A model generated the notes under the pieces. The model was not told the origin of the DNA, searched no databases, and saw only the letters and a list, made by a program, of their open reading frames with translations. Both the position numbers and the translations under genes were made by a program. A stretch of DNA of 64,000 bases, taken from positions 1,612,001 through 1,676,000 of the forward strand of contig NZ_CP061306.1 of the NCBI RefSeq assembly GCF_018687815.1, read 5' to 3'. Source of the stretch: Polynucleobacter sp. JS-JIR-II-b4. GTDB lineage: Bacteria; Pseudomonadota; Gammaproteobacteria; Burkholderiales; Burkholderiaceae. Positions 32,353 through 38,589 of this stretch are shown here, piece by piece. How positions within the stretch are numbered: position 1 is the stretch's first letter; every line of letters starts with the position of its first letter.

Positions 32353-33333
32353 TTATACAGTTTTAATTTTTTGACGTATAGCACCAAATATAGAGCGACC
32401 ATGGTCATCCAACATTTCGATATAGACCTCGTCCCCATTTTTCAAAAACGGGGTGCTGGCTTTTCCATGAACCATTTGCTCATGTATGCGAGCCTCAGCT
32501 ACGCAACCAAACCCACTAGCTTCATCCTGATTGGTTACTGACCCAGCACCAATAATGGTGCCTGCACTTAGGGACCGAGTGCGGCACGCATGTTCAATTA
32601 AATCAAGATAGGTAAAGAACATGTCTTGACCAGTATTTGGCTGACCCATACGCATGCCATTAATTCCAGAAATTAGTGGCAAATGTAATTTCTCACCATC
32701 CCACACATCACCCAACTCATCTAAAGTAACTGCGACAGGTGAAAATGCGCTTGTAGGCTTAGCCTGCAAAAATCCAAAGCCCTTAGGGAGCTCTGTTTTA
32801 GTTAAAGCTCGTAATGTGTAATCATTTAAAAGCATTACCAGCTTGATATGCTTACCAGCATCAGTCTTAGTAGTCCCCATTGGTACGTCATCGACAACAA
32901 TTGCAACTTCAGCCTCGTAGTCTGGCTCCAAAGTCGCCTCTGGAAACACCATAGTTTCTTCGGGGCCACAGAATCGGTCTGACAAGCCCTGATACATCAA
33001 AGGCTCAGTTTTGTAATTAGGCGGCATCTCAGCACCCCTAGCCTTACGAGCCTTTTCCATATGGTGCAAATATACGGAGCCATCTAAAAACTGATAACTT
33101 CTTGGAAATGGGCTTTCTAATTTTGATACATCCAGATCAAAGGCTTCACTTGAGGTATTAGCGTTTAGTTGCTCATAAATCTTTGACAGACTTGGTTGAA
33201 TCGAAACCCAATTCTCAATAGCCTTTTGCATAGTTTTTACAATCTGCGGAACTAAGGCTGCGCGGCTCAAGTCTTTAGATACAACAAGTAGTGCCCCGTC
33301 ACGATCGCCAGTTTTCAAGCTAGCTAGTTTCAT
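32353..33333 (-). CDS. Fumarylacetoacetate hydrolase family protein
   Basis: A 326-residue FAH-fold enzyme. The C-terminal catalytic part shows FCGPEETMVFPEATLEPDYEAEVAIVVDD (acidic metal ligands), MLLNDYTLRAL, GFLQAKPTSAFSPVAVT, RMGQPNTGQDMFF, AGTIIGAGSVTNQDEASG and GDEVYIEMLDDHGRSIFG. The first 100 residues are the smaller N-terminal domain. The family cleaves C-C bonds in beta-diketo acids, or decarboxylates or hydrates related acids. With a VOC protein, an amidohydrolase and a dehydrogenase downstream it may end a ring- or chain-cleavage route. Confidence 0.88.
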   Translation of the reverse strand: MKLASLKTGDRDGALLVVSKDLSRAALVPQIVKTMQKAIENWVSIQPSLSKIYEQLNANTSSEAFDLDVSKLESPFPRSYQFLDGSVYLHHMEKARKARGAEMPPNYKTEPLMYQGLSDRFCGPEETMVFPEATLEPDYEAEVAIVVDDVPMGTTKTDAGKHIKLVMLLNDYTLRALTKTELPKGFGFLQAKPTSAFSPVAVTLDELGDVWDGEKLHLPLISGINGMRMGQPNTGQDMFFTYLDLIEHACRTRSLSAGTIIGAGSVTNQDEASGFGCVAEARIHEQMVHGKASTPFLKNGDEVYIEMLDDHGRSIFGAIRQKIKTV

Positions 33334-33364
33334 CCAACCTCCTAAATTATTTTAAAGACTTCTA

Positions 33365-34408
33365 TTATTTTTCTGGTTTAAATGAACTATCCAAGAACTC
33401 CTGGACGCCAGTAAACATCAACATACGATTCTTTTCCATAATGATGGTGTGAGTGCCCTCACTGATTTGCAACATGATTTTGTATGGTGCATTCTCTAGC
33501 TTAGTGAAATACTCGTACATCATGTAGCTTGGTAAATCAGCATCCCATTCTGCGTGCACCAACATTACTGGCACACGAATATCTTTAGGGTCATAAACAG
33601 GCGTACCTGCCGTCCAGAATTCACGAGCATCTTGAACGGTACCATTGGGCGCACGCAGTTTTTTTGGTTCCTGGGTTTTACCCCATGGATCAGTCTCAAA
33701 TGTTGCCGCAGCCCATTTCTCAAACCACCCTTGTGGAATTAAGCTAGCTTTTGCATTTTCTGGAACGCCAGTCAGCCAGCGATTTTTGGCATCGGCCACC
33801 GAGGCAACGCGATAAGCGCCTAGCTGACCGCCCTTATCAGTCAATGGAGCACCGCCTTGACGCAACCATTGTGGAGCATATAAAACTAACTTATTTACCT
33901 TTTGGTTATTCTCGGTGGTGTATTTGCCCATGATGGTAGTTCCCCATGACCATCCAAGTAAATTTATCTTATTGATATTGCGCTTCTTCAGAATGTAATC
34001 AACCGCACTCGAGACATCACTTACGGCAACATTAGTGCGTACCAAAGGAGGATTTTGCTCGGCAGGTTGATCCATCTCTGGTGGACGCGTGGATTTACCG
34101 TAACCACGCAAATCTACCAACCAAACGTCATAACCTTTAGAGGCAATGTATTCCATCCAAGATGTGCCACCCAATGACAAATCAAAAGCGGTTTCAGATG
34201 GATAGGTAGAGCCATGAACATAGAGTAATGTCTTATCAGGTGAGAACGTTTTCATTCCCGCTAAATGCTTATTCCGCAGATAAAGAGAGATCCCAGGGGT
34301 ATCACTCTGAATCATGTATTCATTCATCTCGATTTTCCCTGCAGCAAAGGCTTGGGAAAATCCCAAGAAAGCAAGTAAGCCAATAAAGAGCTTTTTATTG
34401 ATTTTCAT
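33365..34408 (-). CDS. Exported alpha/beta hydrolase
   Basis: A 347-residue hydrolase from the ATG at 34408, which has GGAGACAAA before it and begins a signal peptide (KKLFIGLLAFLGFSQAFA). LLYVHGSTYPSETAF holds the oxyanion region; VWLVDLRGYGKSTRP is typical; the nucleophile is in LLGWSWGTTIMG; VMLVHAEWDADLP gives the acid; EGTHTIIMEKN gives the His. It likely hydrolyses an ester or lactone in the periplasm. The frame stays open upstream to 34594, but only by reading through tRNA fragment F, so that extension is not real. First gene of the block running down to 28373. Confidence 0.85.
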   Translation of the reverse strand: MKINKKLFIGLLAFLGFSQAFAAGKIEMNEYMIQSDTPGISLYLRNKHLAGMKTFSPDKTLLYVHGSTYPSETAFDLSLGGTSWMEYIASKGYDVWLVDLRGYGKSTRPPEMDQPAEQNPPLVRTNVAVSDVSSAVDYILKKRNINKINLLGWSWGTTIMGKYTTENNQKVNKLVLYAPQWLRQGGAPLTDKGGQLGAYRVASVADAKNRWLTGVPENAKASLIPQGWFEKWAAATFETDPWGKTQEPKKLRAPNGTVQDAREFWTAGTPVYDPKDIRVPVMLVHAEWDADLPSYMMYEYFTKLENAPYKIMLQISEGTHTIIMEKNRMLMFTGVQEFLDSSFKPEK

Positions 34409-34480
34409 TTTGTCTCCAAGAATTTTTGTATAAGCTAATAATCTTTGCATGATATTACTATCAAGCGCTCCCAAATAGAC

Positions 34481-34591
34481 AAAACCCTCACCATTTCTGA
34501 TGAGGGTTTCCTTTTCTGGTAGGCCCACAAGGACTTGAACCTGGGACCAAAGGATTATGAGAGTAGATATCCAAAAAAACCACCAGGATTT
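34481..34591 (-). repeat. tRNA 3'-half-like fragment F with both arms (best preserved)
   Basis: 34517-34561 matches tRNA positions 38501-38545 at 43 of 45 bases, from the anticodon to the CCA end. On the minus strand the low-side arm folds into a 9-bp terminator hairpin (AAACCCTCA / TGAGGGTTT). The high-side arm GAGTAGATATCC and CACCAGGATTT is shared with copy E and not with the tRNA gene. The gap 34409-34932 also holds a hairpin CCCTTTGGTTTT / AAAACAAAAGGG (34672-34696) followed by ATTTTT, and palindrome 34761; no gene is seen. Confidence 0.85.
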
Positions 34592-34760
34592 CATGAGGTT
34601 ATGTCGCTTGATTATCGGTCCGCGAGTATTTCTGTGACTGGATTAACAAGGCCACAAAGAATAGTCTCTCACCCTTTGGTTTTGAAAACAAAAGGGATTT
34701 TTGGAGCAACCATCTAACACTTCATTACTCCAAACAGTTTTTATTTGAAACTGACAGGTA

Positions 34761-34773
34761 TTACTTTAAGTAA
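34761..34773. promoter_or_regulatory. Palindrome upstream of the MBL gene, twin of 19383
   Basis: TTACTT-T-AAGTAA, continuing ACGCT. The 17 bases match those at 19384-19400 at 16 positions. It lies 159 bp before the MBL start. A shared operator is a reasonable guess. Confidence 0.4.
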
Positions 34774-34932
34774 CGCTCGTTTGTTTACTATAGCCAATGA
34801 ACTGAAGTAGAGTCTAGTGGCATTGCTGGAAGCTGCAAATGGGCAATTAATGCCGGGTTGAATCAGGGCAAGATAAGGGTATCTACTGAAACTTTTTTAT
34901 GGAATTAGACTAGCAGTATCTAAGGAGGGATC

Positions 34933-35850
34933 ATGAATCGTCGCCTAATTCTTAAAGCTCTAGCCGCATCAAGCATCATTGGTATTCCGAGCTTTTTACT
35001 TGCTCAAAATAACAAGCCCGCCCAAATCACAATTATTTATGACGCGTTTGGAAAACCTTCTGATCTTGGTCGTGGCTGGGGATATGCAGCCCTCATCGAA
35101 TACGGCGGCAAGCGAATCCTCTTCGATACCGGCGGACAATACAAAGTCTTTGCTGATAACGTCAAGAAGCTCAAAATTAACCTAAAGAACTTAGACTTTG
35201 TTGTCCTATCCCATAGGCATGGTGACCACACATCAGGACTCCAATTTGTTCTGGAGCAGAACCCTAAGGTTCAGTTTTATGCACCTACCGAAGCAGGATC
35301 ATTTGGCAACCCAATCCATGGAGCTAGCCCACTTGGAAAATTAATTTCCAGAAAAGTGGATGATGTTCCTCAAGATCTGCACTACTTTGACGGTAAGTAC
35401 GAAGATAAGTACAAGGTTGACTCAGCTTGGCCAACAGCCAACATTACCTTGATTGATAAGCCCACAGAAGTAATGCCGGGATTCTACCTTTTTAAAACCG
35501 TTTCCGAGAAAAAAGGAACGATGGAATTAAATGAACTCTCATTAGCAATCAAGACCCCTAAGGGATTAGCAGTAATCGTCGGGTGCTCACATCCTGGAAT
35601 TGAAAAGATATTAACGGCAGCCGCCGAAATTGATCCGAATATATACACACTAGCCGGCGGACTACATTTAGTTGATGTCAGCGATCAACAAATTACTGAA
35701 ATTGTTTCAAACTTTAAAAATAAATGGGGTATTGAAAGGATCGCAGCAGGCCACTGCTCTGGAGAGTTTGCTCAAGCCGAATTCAGTCGAAGCTATGGCA
35801 ATAAACATGATCATTCCGGTGTCGGAGAAATTATTCTTTTACCGAAATAA
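34933..35850 (+). CDS. Exported MBL-fold metallohydrolase
   Basis: A 305-residue metallo-beta-lactamase-fold protein. The N-terminus NRRLILKALAASSIIGIPSFLLAQ resembles a Tat/Sec signal. GKRILFDTGGQ precedes the metal motif LSHRHGDHTSGL (HxHxDH); GCSHPGIEKIL and AGGLHLV supply the later His ligands; AAGHCSG ends the site. It falls near the group that includes archaeal dihydropterin phosphate synthase-like MBL proteins; the substrate is unknown. AAGGAGGGATC is a very strong ribosome site. One of two plus-strand genes in the accessory region. Confidence 0.86.
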   Translation: MNRRLILKALAASSIIGIPSFLLAQNNKPAQITIIYDAFGKPSDLGRGWGYAALIEYGGKRILFDTGGQYKVFADNVKKLKINLKNLDFVVLSHRHGDHTSGLQFVLEQNPKVQFYAPTEAGSFGNPIHGASPLGKLISRKVDDVPQDLHYFDGKYEDKYKVDSAWPTANITLIDKPTEVMPGFYLFKTVSEKKGTMELNELSLAIKTPKGLAVIVGCSHPGIEKILTAAAEIDPNIYTLAGGLHLVDVSDQQITEIVSNFKNKWGIERIAAGHCSGEFAQAEFSRSYGNKHDHSGVGEIILLPK

Positions 35851-35872
35851 CTAACTTATCTAAGCTTTATAG

Positions 35873-35906
35873 AAACCAACAAAAAAATCAATCCAAGGGT
35901 TGGTTT
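35873..35906 (+). terminator. Terminator of the MBL gene
   Basis: AAACCAAC / GTTGGTTT stem with an 18-base loop, followed by TT and CATTTC, 23 bases after the stop. The large loop lowers confidence. Confidence 0.55.
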
Positions 35907-35963
35907 TTCATTTCTAATCCGCCAACCGGAGCATAGGAAAAACGGCTGCTTTTATAGCCATAA

Positions 35964-36941
35964 CTACTCCAGTTGAATATTGAGACGCTTGTTTAATGCC
36001 TTAAAGCGGGCAATTTCAGCCTTCATAAAGGTTGCCATAGCCTCCGGCCCTTTATTAGCAACCTCAAGTGATTGACCTGCCATCCTCTCCTTTACCTCTA
36101 AGGTGTTCATAGCCTCTGATACAGCTTTTGCAAACTTGCTAGCAATTGGCTTTGGAACCGAAGATGACAAAGCAACTCCATAAAAAACCTCGAAGGTTGC
36201 TGCCGGTAAACGCAACTCATCTAATCCAGGGACATCGGGCAGAAAACGTGAGCGTGAAGGAGAGGTAACAGCAAGTGCACGCAACTTACCTGCTTTGATT
36301 TGGGCTCCTGCTGCTGCGATAGTCTCCAAACCAAAATCAGCATCACCGCGAATCAGAGACAAAATAGCATCGCTACTACCCTTGTATGGAATGGGCTCAA
36401 CATCAATTTGTGCAGCACCTGCAAAAATCTCTGTCGCCAAGTGCGGGGTTGTGCCCGGACCATAGCTTGTGTATCTCAAAGATTTAGGCTTAGCCTTGGC
36501 TTGTGCAATTAAATCAGCAAGCTTCATATAAGGCTTATCTGTTGAGGTAACAATTACCAAAGGTGTAGTGACGGAAAGATTAATTGGGTAGATATCTTTT
36601 TCAATATCGTAAGGAAGATTGGAGCGCAATGCGGGCAATACAACAAAGCTACTGCTCGCAGATACCAGCACCGTATATCCATCTGCGGGCGCGCGAAGGG
36701 CTGCCATCACACCAATGACAGTTGAGCCGCCTGGTTTATTTTCTACAATCGCCGGCTGGCCTAACCTTGGCGGCAAAGCCTCTGATAAGACGCGACCTAA
36801 AACATCAGTTGCTCCCCCAGGAGGAAAGGGAACAATTAAATTCAGGGGCTTACTTGGCCATGATTGAGCCTGAACTACTGTACTCATTACAAAAAGAATT
36901 GCACTTAAAAAGTACAGTCTGATTTTATTCATTACATTCAT
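35964..36941 (-). CDS. Bug/TctC-type binding protein (4)
   Basis: A 325-residue exported protein: signal peptide LYFLSAILFVMSTVVQAQ, LIVPFPPGGATDVLGRVLSE, IVENKPGGSTVIGVMAALRAPADGY, YTSYGPGTTPHLATEIFAG, IPYKGSSDAILSLIRGDADFG and LRALAVTSPSRS. It lies 21 bp after the stop of the M20 peptidase gene, so the pair probably takes up and processes a carboxylated or N-acylated amino acid. No membrane partner gene is near. Confidence 0.92.
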   Translation of the reverse strand: MNVMNKIRLYFLSAILFVMSTVVQAQSWPSKPLNLIVPFPPGGATDVLGRVLSEALPPRLGQPAIVENKPGGSTVIGVMAALRAPADGYTVLVSASSSFVVLPALRSNLPYDIEKDIYPINLSVTTPLVIVTSTDKPYMKLADLIAQAKAKPKSLRYTSYGPGTTPHLATEIFAGAAQIDVEPIPYKGSSDAILSLIRGDADFGLETIAAAGAQIKAGKLRALAVTSPSRSRFLPDVPGLDELRLPAATFEVFYGVALSSSVPKPIASKFAKAVSEAMNTLEVKERMAGQSLEVANKGPEAMATFMKAEIARFKALNKRLNIQLE

Positions 36942-36962
36942 TTTTAAATGCCTAAAAAATAA

Positions 36963-38363
36963 TTAGTTCCAGGAAAAATTTGTAGCAGTAGATTTTTCAC
37001 TTAAGTCCCAAAATATGCCCGCCATCATTTTCAGGCCTTCAGCAGCAACTGGTTTAAGCATATGCTCATTAGGAGCATGCTGATTACATGCTGGATAAGA
37101 ATGTGGTACCCAAATCGTTGGTAACCCTAAAATGTCCGCAAACACATCATTCGGCAATGAGCCGGCTAGATTAGGTAAAACCGTTGCCTGTTTGCCCGTA
37201 GTTTTTTCAATGGAGGACTTAACCCAATTAACCCAGGGATTTTTCAAATCAAGACGTGTAGCCGGCGTGAATGCATTTACCCTCACCACAACATCATCAA
37301 ATCCTAACTTGACTAGATAATCATGCACATGCTTTAACAAATTATTCCAGTCTGTTCCAACAACAAAGCGCAATTGACAATGTGCGATTGCCTGTGAGGG
37401 GATAGCGTTAACTGGGCGATCCGGTTGCCCAGAACCAAGAGCCAGAATTTCTAAGGTATTGCTTGCAATCAATTTCTCGGCTGGCGTTAATCCCAACTGC
37501 CCCCAAGCAAGATCTATTGCAGGGTCATCTTTGCCTTTACCGACTACAACTGATTTCAATGCATCTCTTATTAGAGGATCGAGCGCTGGAGCCTTAAGGT
37601 CATCCAATAAAATCTTGCCATGAGCATCAACCAAATGACTTAATGCATGAACTAAACGAGTAGCTGGATTTACAAGAACTCCGCCCCAATTGCCAGAATG
37701 GTAGGCCTTATCTCGAGATTTAACTTGCAGACTAAAGTTGACGAGTCCTCTTGATCCCAAAAAAATAGTTGGCGTTTCAGCGTTAACGCGAGGGCCGTCA
37801 CTTGCAATAAGTAAGTTAGCTTTAAGTAATTCCTTCTGGCTCTCGCAAAAATTTCCTAAGCCAGGGCTGCCAGCCTCTTCTCCCATCTCCATTAATACGG
37901 TAACGTTAAAACCCAATACACCTTCACGAGCCTTTAAGACTCTTTCTAAGCCGAATAAAGTAATAGTATGCTGACCTTTATTGTCAGCCGAGCCGCGACC
38001 ATACCAGCGTTCACCATCTTGCGATAGTAACCATGGATTTAAACCTTCCTGCCAGCGAGTATCTTGACCATTTACTACATCACCATGGGCATAAATTAAT
38101 AAGGTTGGTAAATTGACATCTTCAATTCGCCTGGAAACCAAGATTGGCGCTGCCCCAGAAATAGGATTATCAAAAATCTCCGAAACAAACCCCATCTTTT
38201 CTAGGTATGGCGTAATTTCATCCTGCAAGTAACCCCAGAGTTCTTGTGGTGCAACTGGCAAGTCGCCTTCCGTTTTATATGCTATACGGCTAGCCAGCGC
38301 TTTTTGCAGTTCACCTTGCTCAAACCAGGCCTGCACAGAAGATAGGAAATTTTCTCTTTTCAT
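36963..38363 (-). CDS. M20-family metallopeptidase
   Basis: A 466-residue zinc aminoacyl hydrolase. LLIYAHGDVV holds the first metal His; WYGRGSADNKGQ holds the bridging Asp; LMEMGEEAGSPGL holds the catalytic and metal Glu; SDGPRV holds the next Asp; the dimerisation (lid) domain includes KDKAYHSGNWGGVLVNPA; the last His is expected near VPHSYPACNQHAPNEH. The family includes dipeptidases and carboxypeptidases. No signal peptide is seen, so it is cytoplasmic. It is the gene closest to the tRNA in the accessory region, 137 bp from it, and is cotranscribed with the Bug gene. Confidence 0.88.
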   Translation of the reverse strand: MKRENFLSSVQAWFEQGELQKALASRIAYKTEGDLPVAPQELWGYLQDEITPYLEKMGFVSEIFDNPISGAAPILVSRRIEDVNLPTLLIYAHGDVVNGQDTRWQEGLNPWLLSQDGERWYGRGSADNKGQHTITLFGLERVLKAREGVLGFNVTVLMEMGEEAGSPGLGNFCESQKELLKANLLIASDGPRVNAETPTIFLGSRGLVNFSLQVKSRDKAYHSGNWGGVLVNPATRLVHALSHLVDAHGKILLDDLKAPALDPLIRDALKSVVVGKGKDDPAIDLAWGQLGLTPAEKLIASNTLEILALGSGQPDRPVNAIPSQAIAHCQLRFVVGTDWNNLLKHVHDYLVKLGFDDVVVRVNAFTPATRLDLKNPWVNWVKSSIEKTTGKQATVLPNLAGSLPNDVFADILGLPTIWVPHSYPACNQHAPNEHMLKPVAAEGLKMMAGIFWDLSEKSTATNFSWN

Positions 38364-38469
38364 AATGACTTACTATAAAGACTTATTTAGCGACTGCACC
38401 AACTGAAAATCCCAGCCTATAGACTCGAGTCAACTCTTCTAGACATATATCAACTTAATAGCCAAAAAA

Positions 38470-38493
38470 AATACCAACCCGAAGGTTGGCATT
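38470..38493 (-). terminator. Terminator of the rpoD-tRNA transcript
   Basis: On the minus strand AATGCCAACC-TTCG-GGTTGGTATT forms a 10-bp stem (one G-U) with a UUCG tetraloop and is followed by TTTTTTT. It starts 8 bases after the tRNA CCA end. Its stem differs from those at the tRNA fragments. Confidence 0.9.
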
Positions 38494-38500
38494 TTATCTG

Positions 38501-38577
38501 TGGTGGGCCCACCAGGACTTGAACCTGGGACCAAAGGATTATGAGTCCTCTGCTCTAACCAACTGAGCTATGGGCCC
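38501..38577 (-). tRNA. tRNA with CAU anticodon, probably tRNA-Ile2 (lysidine type)
   Basis: 77 bases with encoded CCA. The acceptor GGGCCCA pairs with TGGGCCC. D-arm AGCTCAGTTGGTTAGAGC, anticodon loop CTCATAA, and T-arm CAGGTTCAAGTCCTG are all normal. Anticodon CAT could be Met or Ile2. C4-G69 and C5-G68, reported as TilS recognition pairs in E. coli Ile2, are present, and the loop and variable region look like Ile2, so I favour Ile2 over elongator Met. It lies 12 bases after the rpoD stop on the same strand, with no room for its own promoter. Confidence 0.93.
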
Positions 38578-38589
38578 GTTAGTCTTGGA

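Noticed and set aside
16197..34591. Functional extra tRNA genes at the repeat copies
   Set aside because: Only the 3' half is present; there is no 5' acceptor strand or D-arm, so none can fold as a tRNA.
34409..34594. A 62-codon N-terminal extension of the alpha/beta hydrolase
   Set aside because: It translates tRNA fragment F and its terminator arm; a good ribosome site and signal peptide start at 34408.
38501..38577. Initiator tRNA-Met
   Set aside because: The first pair is G-C, not the unpaired C1 typical of bacterial initiators, and the anticodon stem lacks three consecutive G-C pairs.
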